Below, in pieces: positions 53,853-62,968 of a stretch of 64,000 bases of DNA (the stretch's first letter is position 1; the number at the start of each line of letters is the position of its first letter). A program made the position numbers and the translations under genes. Below the pieces are notes generated by a model. It made no database searches, was not told where the DNA came from, and was given only the letters and a program-made list of their open reading frames with translations. The DNA is from Diplonema papillatum (taxonomy: Eukaryota > Euglenozoa > Diplonemea > Diplonemida > Diplonemidae), in assembly GCA_030068145.1 (NCBI GenBank), contig JAPJBO010000951.1, positions 1 to 64,000 on the forward strand. Direction: 5' to 3'.

Positions 53853-54356
53853 CCCTCCCCGGGCAATCCCGACTGTCCGATCACAGTCGCGAAAGGTTTG
53901 TGCCCTATATGAGGTGGTTGCCCAGGCCCCCACGTCGCCACCCGTTTGTTTGTGCGCACTAGCGGAACTCACCTGCTTTGGTAAGTTTCATGTACGCTGC
54001 CAACTACTAATTCTCAGTTGTTGCGACTGCTTGTGTGTGCGAAGGACCTGTTTTGTATCTTTACATGGCAGGTTCCAACGCTGCCAACTTTCTTTTTTGT
54101 ACTGACATGTCCAGCGTGGTATGCTGTTCCAAAAAGAAAAAAAAGAGCGAGCCTTGACGAATTCAGTCCAGACAGCCGGGGTGCAGCCGAATGCCCGAAA
54201 GGGAGTGAGATGCTTCCGAAACTTGACCCACGGCGACTGACGGCGTGATGAAAGTGAGGAACGCACGGTGCCCGTGACCCAAAGTAAACGACAGAACGCC
54301 AGCGTCTGAGGCTGGACTACACCGTCATCCAATCAACCACCTCGGACGGGTAGTGG
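53853..54356. other. No recognisable gene
   Basis: 'gtttgtgcgcactagcggaa' then 'ctcacctgctttggtaag' (53,950-53,985) is shared with 42,848-42,885. 'gtctgaggctggactacaccg' (54,303) resembles the right end of the TA-flanked MITE. Confidence 0.5.
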
Positions 54357-54660
54357 AGTGGAAATACTCGACGCAGCTGCTTTGACTCCAAATGGAAGGG
54401 AGGAAATATAGGGATAAGAGGGGCAAATACAATACAAACACAATCTGATTTGTTCTTCGCTTACACCGCCGTGTGTTGTTTTCTTCACTCAGGACTTTGA
54501 CCTGCTGTGGTTGTGTGATTTGTCGTGCAGGGGTAGACCCGCATGACCTCACGTCCGTTCAACACGTGGTTCGGTAGTTACCGCTTTGGATCCCTTCGGT
54601 TCTTTGTCTGGCAGCTTTCGTCGAGCATTTCCTTCCAAGCTGGCGCTTATGTAAAAAGAA
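54357..54660 (+). repeat. Dispersed repeat family B, near full length
   Basis: It runs from AAATACTCGACGCAGCTGC to 'ccaagctggcgcttatgtaa' followed by A-rich sequence. The order of landmarks is identical to 52,866-53,150. Confidence 0.88.
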
Positions 54661-55334
54661 AAATGGTGACATCTTGATGGGGGGAGGGAGCATGATGAAA
54701 TTAATCGTCCCTGTGACGGGTGACGACAGCTAGAGGGGAAGGATTGATTTTTCGTAAAGAGGCCGAGTGCCAGTGCACCTGCGAGCGGTTTACGTTAGGT
54801 TTGTGGGCTGAGCGGAACTCAAAAAGAGGTCTAGTCACAACTATTCCCTGCGGTATTTGCATACCCGTAACTGGAAGAGACCGGCCCCAGAGAAGTCAGG
54901 ACAACTTGACAAGTCTTGGACAAGTAGACCGTGCTGCTTCAGGTCAGAAGAAGGCTGTACGGATGGATTTGGGCCCCCATTCGGCCTCAGAGAACGCGGG
55001 GTACAGATCAGAAAAAGGGCTGGTGCCACGCCTGCATTTTTAGAGCGAAAGTTCGCTTGAAACTCCGGGGGTTTGAAGTCTCCGGGGTGACCTTCGTCGT
55101 TCTGGGAAGATATCCTTTGTGCTCTGAGTGTCGTCAGAGTGGTGACACACGAGGTAAGAGGATCGGGTGGGTACCTTGGTTGTTCGTCATTGGTGGTTTC
55201 GACCATTGTCCACATACCTTACTTACGGTAGGCCCTCCTCAGTATGGTGCCGCAGTAGGTGACTGTCTGTCTTCTTTCCTGCCAGTTGCACAGATTACTT
55301 GCAAGGCACCATCATTACCGTTCATAGAGCACAG

Positions 55335-55492
55335 GTCTTGATGCGAGGGGTTTATCCCAGCCTTCTGAATACCAGCAGTACGCTGATGCCCAGCAAACTG
55401 GGCCACCTTGCAACCTGAGCTCTGGAACCAGCTACGAGCTTTTTAACAGCAGCAGCATTGATATACGCGATTGGTGCTGGAATTACCGTTCT
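55335..55492 (-). rRNA. 18S (SSU) rRNA fragment, antisense
   Basis: The minus strand reads 'cggtaattccagcaccaatc', 'gcgtatatcaatgctgctgc' and 'gttaaaaagctcgtagctgg', which is the conserved 530-loop downstream region of eukaryotic SSU rRNA. The match stops abruptly at 55,492, before the expected upstream core. The following 130 nt are plausible variable-region sequence. Compared with canonical SSU it carries several substitutions, so it is a displaced and decaying fragment. Confidence 0.85.
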
Positions 55493-55539
55493 TTCTCACT
55501 GCGAAAGCCCCTGCTTCGTAGGAAGCACTCGAGGAGCCC

Positions 55540-55610
55540 TAAACGTTTACGACTCACCCTATATAGTAAACGTTGTAGTAAACGCTGGTAAACGTTAGGG
55601 TGGGGCGCAA
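55540..55610. repeat. GTAAACG motif cluster
   Basis: Five AAACGTT or GTAAACG motifs occur in 70 bp. They relate to the small MITE at 14,515 and 56,668. Confidence 0.55.
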
Positions 55611-55650
55611 CTACTTATATAAGCATTGTAGTTCAAATGTTCAATGAAAT

Positions 55651-56172
55651 TGCAGCTTTTACTGCCGGGCAATTTACTTTTCTGCATCACCGTGAGCTAC
55701 TTTTCTACACTCCAAGCTTACTTTTCTTACACTCCAAGCTACTTTTCTTACACTCCAAGCTACTTTTCTTACACTCCAAGCAAAACTGGTTTCCAGTGGT
55801 AAATAGCCTGTCATACTGACATCTTAAGGGGGAAAAAGCGGGCAATCCACGAAGAATCTTCCTCAGCGAGAGCATTTTTTGCCACACTATGCTCCCCGCC
55901 TGCAGACCTGCCGGGCCCGCAAACATGGACCAAATGCGAAGAATGAGTGATAAGTTTGACAATCGGAAGAGAAAACAGGCCAAGTCCACGAGGTTGCTAC
56001 TTGAAATTGGAAAGCACATCTGTACATCAACCTGGCAAGCAGATTTGCAAAAGCTAGGAGTCAAACCTGCACCTACTACGATGTTGTCGACACAGCGTTG
56101 GCGGGCTGTGGCTGGCCGTGTAGCTCACTCGTGGTGCAGAAAAGTAAGTTGCCCCTGGCAGTAAAGCTATCT
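55651..56172. mobile_element. 522-bp TIR element with internal 'ttacactccaagctactttt' repeats
   Basis: The left end, GCAGCTTTTACTGCC then GGGCAATTTACTTTTCTGCA, is matched inverted at 56,133-56,172 (TGCAGAAAAGTAAGTTGCCCC then TGGCAGTAAAGCTAT) with several mismatches. Positions 55,690-55,780 are four tandem 18-bp units. A fragment of the same family ends the cluster at 45,720-45,840. No transposase is present. Confidence 0.6.
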
Positions 56173-56186
56173 TCTTACCTCGAGAA

Positions 56187-56276
56187 CGTTGTTTTCTTGC
56201 ACTCGGGTTTTTCAGATTGCCACTCGAGCCCTACGGGCTCTCGTGGCAATCTGGAAAACCCGAGTGCAAGAAAACA
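56187..56276. repeat. Long near-perfect hairpin, 44-bp arms
   Basis: The arm 'gttgttttcttgcactcggg' continuing to 'cactcgagccc' is matched by its inverted complement ending 'gagtgcaagaaaacaac' with about three mismatches and a 2-3 nt loop. It could be a foldback element or template an RNA hairpin. No gene overlaps it. Confidence 0.85.
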
Positions 56277-56667
56277 ACTTTTCTCTCGGTGAATAAATAG
56301 CTATTTATGACCCATTTTCTTGACCATATTTTTTCTCAATTTATAAAATGTCCATCCAAATTCATGTTGTGTTCAAAATCTTGCAAAATTGATGACGACA
56401 ACACTACAATGTCGACAGGCCAATATTGAAAGTACTAACGATTAATTACCAGCATAATCGGGCCCGCAGCTCAGCCTCGCTGGGCTTCAGCCTGGCACAT
56501 TCTCGTTCTTTCTGCCGGCTGAGCAGTGAAACACTTGCCCGGGGCTGTTCCCCAGGGTAATGGAACAGAAAAGGTGGCATATGAGGCTTCTGTTCAGAAG
56601 CTGAACTGCGTGATGCTGTGAAGGCAAAGCAGCAACCAGCAAAAGCCTTGACCAACAAGTGCTAGCC

Positions 56668-56762
56668 AAAGTAAACGTAAACGTATACCGTTCATAAACG
56701 TTAACGTTTACTCAATTTGGAGTAAACGCGTTTACTAAGCGTTTGCTGCAGTCACTGGCGCG
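56668..56762 (-). mobile_element. Small 'gtttactc' MITE-like repeat, inverted copy
   Basis: The complement matches 14,515-14,612 from 'agtgactgcagcaaacgctt' to 'acgtttactttggctagc'. Several CGTTTAC/GTAAACG palindromes are conserved. Confidence 0.65.
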
Positions 56763-57368
56763 AAGGGGGACGGGATGGTGCGAACAGCCATACTGGCCGA
56801 GGGCGTGTGTTGTGTGGTTGCAAGTGTGTTTCTTTTTGATGTCGGAGCTCAGCGATCCGAAACTGAGTGACTCGTGCTGGCGAGAGGTAACCCAACAGGG
56901 GCTCGTCAGAGAGAATATGAAACTCCCACCCAGCAAAGCGGCTTGCTGCGGTGAAGAGCCTCACTCGCAGCTCGCCACATTCCGGATATCCGTAGAACAC
57001 CGGTTCAGGCTTGGGCTCTGCCCTGTTCACTCGCCGTTGCCAGGAGCATCGCTGTTGCTTTCTTTTCCCGCGCTGAGTGATATGCATAAGTTTAGCGCGT
57101 AGATCTTCAACAGCTGAGGTCGGTGAGTTTTCAAAATCAATCCGTGCCTTTGAAGTGTGAACCTCACGAGACTCGACGACTTTTGGAAATCGTCAAGAGG
57201 GAGTCGCCAGAAGCGAAAATCGAGTGATAGTAGAGGGGGGAAGCGGGAGAGTCTTTCATCGTCGCCGCTACCCACGCTGATAGTTTAGAGAAGATAGAAA
57301 GAAGAACGAATCCAAGGGATGATTGTCACGCCTTGCAGTCCGGCCATCGCTGTCGCGCTGGCCTTTCC

Positions 57369-57540
<172 letters not shown>

Positions 57541-57689
57541 TCCACCGTCAGGTGAATTAGATCCGGGGCGGCACCCTGGGAGGGACAGGGGCAGGGGGCC
57601 TCACCCTATCTATGTGCATGAGTTATCGACGCACAGACCTTTTCCGAGAGGGAGGAAGAGAGTGAGAGAGGGAGAGGGGAATTTGGTGC

Positions 57690-58535
57690 ATCTGGAGCCC
57701 TGTCGACCTCTTGATGCGCGAGGCACCGGTTTGAAGACGGCAGCGATGCTGATGCGCGTTCTATGAGCGTAGAGGTGCATCGTGACCTATCTTCAAAATT
57801 GCAGGAGTCGATGGACTACGCGTTTGTGGTGCGGGAATACTGCGTATCCTCCGTTGGGGACGGATAACACCGTCCCCGGGACTACCGTAAATGGAAATAT
57901 GTCGGACCGGACAAATCTAGGGACTTTTGGCCAGAATTTCTAATAAATTGGGACCTTCCGCTACTTCCCCGTTTTTTTTTTTTTTTTGCGATAACCAAAA
58001 CACCTTAGTGAGCATACTTGCTACAGCTAAAAAGGAACGTTGGCAGCGGTTTAACCTGAACGCGTACAGGTCAAATCGCACATACAAAAAAATTGGGCGC
58101 TCGTGCCGAAACACATTTAGGGGTTACTAAAATGTCCGTGGACCTGAAGACGTTCGGTGCCCATCCTCATCGCACCTGAAGGATGGGTGAGCCCACAGCG
58201 CGCACTTGCTGAATTGTGAGAGACGATCTCCTGAAGACACGGAAAAGAAGAAGGGGTGCGGTCCACGTGTTAGGGAAAGCGTGAACCGCTTGCCGTCGTT
58301 CCGACGGAGGTAAACCCGAGTTGATGACTATGTTGCCAAGAACAGGGTTACTTCGATGCATTTAAGCCTCGCGCAGCTTTGTTCCTCGTATCTCACGTCT
58401 CTCTGTTTAGCTTAAGCCGCCTGCCAGCCTCGCCGCATGGCGCCAGTGCCTGTGTGATCCGTGCAGAATCGGCAAATTGCTAAGCAACAACATCCCGAAC
58501 GATATATGGACCGGACAAATCCTGGAGAACTTCTA
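57690..58535. other. No recognisable gene
   Basis: A T-run (57,971-57,987) and short unsupported frames only. 'atatggaccggacaaatcc' at 58,503 resembles 'gtcggaccggacaaatcta' at 57,901. Confidence 0.55.
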
Positions 58536-58955
58536 GCGTTTATTGTGGTTTAGAGGTTCGGTGTTTTAGGGTCTCCGGTTGAGCATTGAGGCTGTGAGGC
58601 GGGTGGTATGAGGGTAGTAGGTATGCTTATACACTTTAACTACGGCTAGCCATGTTTGTAAGTGTTGCGACCGACACCAAGAAGAAATTCGCTTTGAATT
58701 TAGCCTTGGGCCCCCCACGCGCATGCATGTTGAGCAGGGGTTGCCATGCAGCTCGTATCGGTCTGTAATATGCTTCTTAGAGTTAAAGTTCGCTTGAAAT
58801 TCCGGGGGTTTAGCGTCTCCGTTTGACCGTTCATGAATGGGTTCTCTTAGAGCAAGAAAGGGCTATAGGGTTACGGGTCGTATATTTAGTGCACGCTTTC
58901 GTTATGGGTTATGGCTAGCCATGTCCGGGACTGTTTGCGACCGACACTTTTGGTC
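58536..58955 (+). repeat. Family C, then family A tail, then family A copy
   Basis: Positions 58,540-58,615 match family C. Positions 58,655-58,770 are the family A tail ('gcgaccgacaccaagaagaa' to 'gctcgtatcggtctgt'). Positions 58,780-58,945 are a standard family A copy. The chain of units suggests that family A members recombine with one another. Confidence 0.8.
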
Positions 58956-59378
58956 GAAGGTTTTGGCAAGAGTTCGGTCGGGAAAATGGGCGAACTTCTT
59001 AGTCAGAATTTGGAGCGTGCGAGACAGGCGAAGGAGTGAAGAAGATTTCTTGTCAAATTCTGGCCACGAAACAGGCAACTCGGGACTTTTTTTGGTCCAG
59101 TCCAGCATCTTTACGAATACGGGTTCTTTTCAGCCAACGACGCGTCGGTCGTCTTTCCGCGATCGAACAGAAAGCGCTTCAGTCAGATTCCGGCAAAGAA
59201 CAAGCAAGACTTTTTTGGCATCAATCTCGGCTTGACATCTCTCGGAGAATCTCTGATTCGTCAGATTTTAGACTGTTTCTTGTAGTAAGCGGTCGGTTTT
59301 TTGAAGTCTCCGTTTGACTTGTGAGGCGAGGGGGGAAGGGGGGTTTTCCTTTTGTGCTGTTAGAGCAGGGTCTGGGCA

Positions 59379-59905
59379 TTTTCCTCGGTCCAGTCTGGCG
59401 ATCGAATCTTTTTTCGGCATCAATCTAGGCTTGACACGATACAATCTCTGGTATCGGGGAACCGCTGATTCGTCAGATTTTCCTCGGTCCAGTCTGGCGA
59501 TCGAACCTTTTTTCGGCATCAATCTAGGCTTGACACGATACAATCTCTGGTATCGGGGAATCGCTGATTCGTCAGATTTTCCTCGGTCCAGTCTGGCGAT
59601 CGAATCTTTTTTCGGCATCAATCTAGGCTTGACACGATACAATCTCTGGTATCGGGGAATCGCTGATTCGTCAGATTTTCCTCGGTCCAGTCTGGCGATT
59701 GAATCTTTTTTCGGCATCAATCTAGGCTTGACACGATACAATCTCTGGTATCGGGGAATCGCTGATTCGCCAGATTTTCCTCGGTCCAGTCTGGCGATCG
59801 AACCTTTTTTCGGCATCAATCTAGGCTTGACACGATACAATCTCTGGTATCGGGGAATCGCTGATTCGTCAGATTTTCCTCGGTCCAGTCTGGCGATCGA
59901 ACACA
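59379..59905. repeat. 99-bp tandem repeat, 5.3 copies
   Basis: 'ttttcctcggtccagtctgg' begins at 59,379, 59,478, 59,577, 59,676, 59,775 and 59,874, exactly 99 bp apart. Because 99 is divisible by three, both strands carry long frames (212 and 222 codons) of a 33-residue repeat. The unit is related to sequence downstream of the ABC exon copies ('cggcatcaatctcggcttga'). Confidence 0.95.
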
Positions 59906-59939
59906 AAGCGCTTCAGGACAGAGCAGAATCGACCGGGCG

Positions 59940-60030
59940 GCCCCCCCGGGGGGCCTCGTGGCGGCACCTTCCGCGATGGTGATGACAGGGCACGCAGCGA
60001 GCCGCCGCCGCGCCGTGCGCGAAGGTTTCG
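59940..60030 (-). pseudogene. ABC transporter exon copy 3, with large internal deletion
   Basis: The minus strand begins with the RRR-x-AAC-x-VITIA coding segment, then jumps directly to EGAA-x-RPPGG, deleting about 190 bp including the H-loop and everything up to the tail. The flank 'gcgaaggtttcgacgatatt' resembles that of copy 2. Confidence 0.8.
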
Positions 60031-60227
60031 ACGATATTTTGGTCAGGAAAATGGATGAATTTTTTGGTGCAAGACAGGTGAAGACTTTAGTCAGATTCCG
60101 GCAAAGAACAAGCAAGACTTTCTTTGGTCCGGTCCAGCAGCTTTACGGATCCGGGGGGTTTCCAGCCGACGACGCGTCGTGTCGTTCCGCGATCGATCGG
60201 AAAGCGCCTCAATACGGAGCAGAATCG

Positions 60228-60490
60228 ACCGGGGCGGCCCCCCCGGGGGGCCTCATGGCGGCACCTTCCGCGATGGAGCGCAGGGATGCCGCTTCCTCGG
60301 CTCCCGTCTCGTTGACGTACTTCGCGAGCAAGTTGCCGCCGTCCTGCAGCAGGTCGTGCGGGCGGCCGAACGCCGCCACCTTCCCCGCGTCGAGGACCGG
60401 GATACTGTCGCAGTCGACGACTGTGTGCAGGCGGTGCGCGATGGTGATGACAGTGCACGCAGCGAACCGCCGCCGCACCGTGCGAAGACT
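60228..60490 (-). pseudogene. ABC transporter exon copy 2, truncated
   Basis: It retains the segment from [20 protein letters not shown] to the C-terminus ending SAPY, but lacks the Walker B motif and the splice acceptor. The upstream part is replaced by repeat sequence starting 'aagacttcgacgaagtttag'. It differs from the exon at 60,672 by a few substitutions, for example Asp-Ser-Ile for Asp-Lys-Ile. Confidence 0.85.
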
Positions 60491-60671
60491 TCGACGAAGT
60501 TTAGGTCCGGAAAATCGAACAACCTTTTGGGTCGAAAATGGGTGCGAGACAGGTCAAGGTGAAGGCTTTGGTCAGATTCCGGCAAAGAACAAGACTTTCT
60601 TTGGTCCGGTCCGGCATATAAACGAATACGGGGTGGTTATCAGCCGACGCTCGTCGTTCCGCGATAGCGCT

Positions 60672-61002
60672 TCAGTACGGAGCAGAATCGACCGCCCCCC
60701 CGAGGGGCCTCGCGGCGGCACCTTCCGCGATGGAGCGCAGGGATGCCGCTTCCTCGGCTCCCGTCTCGTTGACGTACTTTGCGAGCAAGTTGCCGCCGTC
60801 CTGCAGCAGGTCGTGTGGGCGGCCGAACGCCGCCACCTTCCCCGCGTCGAGGACCAGGATCTTGTCGCAGTCGATGACTGTGTGCAGGCGGTGCGCGATG
60901 GTGATGACAGTGCACGCTGCGAACCGCTTCCGCACCGTGCGCTGGATGACAGCATCCGTCGCAGGGTCCACGTTGGCTGTTGCTTCGTCCATGACGAGGA
61001 TT
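60672..61002 (-). CDS. ABC transporter (ABCC/MRP-like) C-terminal exon
   Basis: The exon opens after CTGCAG at 61,003-61,008, an acceptor giving a phase-2 start, with [16 protein letters not shown]. This is the Walker B strand, catalytic Glu and D-loop of an ABC nucleotide-binding domain. [11 protein letters not shown] supplies the H-loop His. [12 protein letters not shown] and PHDLLQ lead into a 30-residue tail ending at a stop. Such domains hydrolyse ATP to drive export of organic anions and conjugates across membranes, and the [14 protein letters not shown] pattern is typical of subfamily C. The upstream exons (Walker A, signature, membrane domains) are not in the window. The intron just upstream starts with an element I fragment. 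Two degraded copies follow at 60,228 and 59,940 in a tandem array of about 480-bp period. Confidence 0.85.
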
Positions 61003-61013
61003 CTGCAGGTTGG

Positions 61014-61062
61014 TTTGTTCGGATGGAGTACTCGAGGGGCTGTATTGTGGTTTGTGCTTATT
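61014..61062 (+). mobile_element. Element I terminus in the putative ABC intron
   Basis: 'gtactcgaggggctgtattg' then 'gtttgtgcttatttttaga' matches the first 35 bp of element I with changes. It lies 12 bp inside the intron from the ABC acceptor, in the same orientation relative to the gene as the copies near the lactamase and deaminase exons. Confidence 0.6.
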
Positions 61063-61149
61063 TTTAGACTGTTTCAAGTTTTAAGGGATCCGTGTTTTGA
61101 TGTCTACAATCGACGCGGCCTCGGGAGTTTTCCTTGAATGTGGGTACGT

Positions 61150-61340
61150 GGTTGGGTAGTTACAGCACTTGCGATCCCTTCGGTTCTTTGTCGTCGAGCA
61201 TTTCCTTCCAAGCTGGCGCTTACGTAAACCCGTTGACCGCGCTACCCTGAGCCCCAAATCCTGGACGTGGTTTCAGGTGGCGAATTGGCAAATGATCACG
61301 ATCAGAAGGTCCTGCTTGGGGCGGTTCAGTTTCCCCACTT
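61150..61340 (+). repeat. Family B 3' fragment and family G copy
   Basis: Positions 61,150-61,230 match the end of family B ('gatcccttcggttctttgtc' to 'ccaagctggcgcttacgtaa'). Positions 61,233-61,338 match family G at 37,957-38,062. Confidence 0.85.
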
Positions 61341-61419
61341 TCCCCCCGTGTGAGCACATTCACCTCCCTTTGATCTTTCGCAACCGGCAGTCTCCTCAAG
61401 CATTTCCTAAAGGGGGGGG

Positions 61420-61449
61420 TCGAATAATAACACCTGTGTTATTATTCGA
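61420..61449. repeat. Perfect hairpin, 14-bp arms
   Basis: TCGAATAATAACAC, a two-base centre (CT), then GTGTTATTATTCGA. It lies between a G8 run and a C8 run, and just outside the left end of the next TIR element. Confidence 0.9.
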
Positions 61450-61576
61450 TTTGTCGAATACCTACCCCCCCCGTGAACATGTCACCCCCCAAAAACCCCT
61501 TGAGTATGTCACCCCCCAAGGCCTGAGAGGGGGGGTGACATACTCAAGGTTTTGTCCTGTTGTCCCAGTGGGGGGA

Positions 61577-62094
61577 TGTCGCAGCAAACTTTTTTTTGCA
61601 CGTTTTGTTTGTTTGTTTTTTTGCGAGTTTTTCGCTTTCACCGCCACCAGAGCATGCACAGCAGCAGACTACAATCGGAGCGGTCATCCTCGCCTCTTTG
61701 GTTGTTTGCACGACCGCCAAAGTGACACGTGGTCTTGAAGCAGCCAACAACGTTGTAAATGGGAGGTTTCGCGGGATTCAAAACTTGGGCAACAGCGGTT
61801 ACTTGGGGCCATCCTACAGTTCCTTCGATGCACAACATGGTCAACCGCATTGCGTCGGTTGCGAGTGACGCTTGCAACGACCTCACGACTATTTTTCAGC
61901 AAGACGTCGAAACAGGAACACTGTCTGCCATATTGTCCCGAATCCGCAAGTGTATGCCTGAGAAGTCTCAAGGAAACGCCCAGCAGGATGCATCGGAACT
62001 TCTTGAGAGTGGATTGTTCGGCTTGTTCCCGGTGGCTGCAACTGATGGAACGGCCTACATTCAGACCTCGCAATGTTATCATTCTCCGAAGTGA
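61577..62094 (+). pseudogene. USP-type deubiquitinase N-terminal part, inactivated
   Basis: A hydrophobic N-terminus (residues about 10-50) is followed by RGIQNLGNSGYLGPS, the USP Cys box in which the family has N-T-C-Y and the nucleophile is Cys. Here that Cys is Gly, so the domain is catalytically dead. About 10 residues later the frame must shift by one to continue with MVNRIASVASDAC and then GNAQQDASELLE, the QQDAxEFL box. The frame stops at 62,094 where LINE-derived sequence begins. The Cys replacement and the frameshift both argue for a pseudogene. It lies wholly within the 1,076-bp TIR element. Confidence 0.78.
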
Positions 62095-62097
62095 GGC

Positions 62098-62160
62098 GAC
62101 CGGAAACTCCTCGGAGAGATGGTCCCTGCACTCCAACTCGTCTCTCTCTCTCTCATTCTG
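62098..62160 (-). repeat. Inverted copy of the LINE-type GA junction
   Basis: On the minus strand it reads 'gagagagagagacgagttgg' then 'agtgcagggaccatctctcc', encoding ERERDELECRDHLS. This is the version with a short GA run, upstream of which the frame continues as CWQNE. Confidence 0.8.
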
Positions 62161-62540
62161 CCAACACACTGGTCTGCTTTGCGCAACGGTTCAATCATCA
62201 CTCTCTTCACGTTCGTGCCTGGTCTGCTTCGTACGCGTCCAATCGTCAATGTGGCACATTGGTTCTGCATGCGGCAGTCGTTCGAGCTTGTCGCTCATCT
62301 CCCTGCCGGCAGGGGGTCCTGAGGAACTGGGGTTGGAAGTCGGGTGGGTCTTTCAGCTGGTACCTTGCCATGGGCCCAGCGTTCTGCCTCTGGTCGGTCG
62401 TGTCCTAGAAGGGCTGCTAAGGTTCCCCCCAGCCGAGGCTCAGATGACCTCTGCAAACCCTTAAGTATGTCACCCCCCTTGAGTATATCACCCCCCAGCG
62501 GATTTTTGCACAAAAGGGAGTGACATGTTCACGGGGGGGG

Positions 62541-62968
62541 AAAATCTTGGTTTAATGTTTAGGCAGAGCACTGCCTCTCATGCATGGTTGATGCTAGCAT
62601 CAAGTCTTCTTCGAGGAAGATGTCGTCTAGGAAAGGGATGCAAAATAGAAAATAGAAAGTTGTAAAGAGGGGAGTGTACGGCTCCCAAAGTGGGGAATGA
62701 AACCTTGAGGGACTAGCCCCCTGTGTTTTTTTTCCACCGCGCACCTCGTTCTTCGTCTCATGTTTCGCTCTTGAATGCAGACCAATCCAAAGTCAGAGCT
62801 CATCAGTGGGCCCTTTGGATGGGGATTTTCAGTCCTGTTCTGGTGCGAGCACAACTTGGTTTCATGGGATTTCCTTCCTTCATTCGTTTTTTAAAAAAAG
62901 GGGTTTTGGATGGGATTGTGGCTCGTAACCAACCGCCACGGGGCACTACTTTCAAGGGTTGAAAGTGT
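62541..62968. other. No gene; repeat fragment
   Basis: 'ggcagagcactgcctctcat' then 'gcat' (62,563-62,586) matches 6,961-6,984. 'gatgctagcatcaagtcttc' (62,588) matches 5,598. Otherwise no feature is recognised. Confidence 0.6.

Larger units (their letters stand above)
61465..62540. mobile_element. 1,076-bp TIR element carrying a USP-like fragment
   Basis: The left end C8 then GTGAACATGTCACCCCCC is inverted at 62,516-62,540 (GGGAGTGACATGTTCAC then G8), with one mismatch over 25 bp. Subterminal copies of CTTGAGTATGTCACCCCCC lie at 61,498, inverted at 61,531-61,549, and at 62,463 and 62,479. Such repeated subterminal motifs often bind transposase. The interior holds a USP-like frame and a fragment of the LINE-type GA junction. 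No target duplication is visible. Confidence 0.72.

Noticed and set aside
59268..59982. ORFs of 212 and 222 codons on opposite strands
   Set aside because: Both are readings of the same 99-bp tandem repeat.
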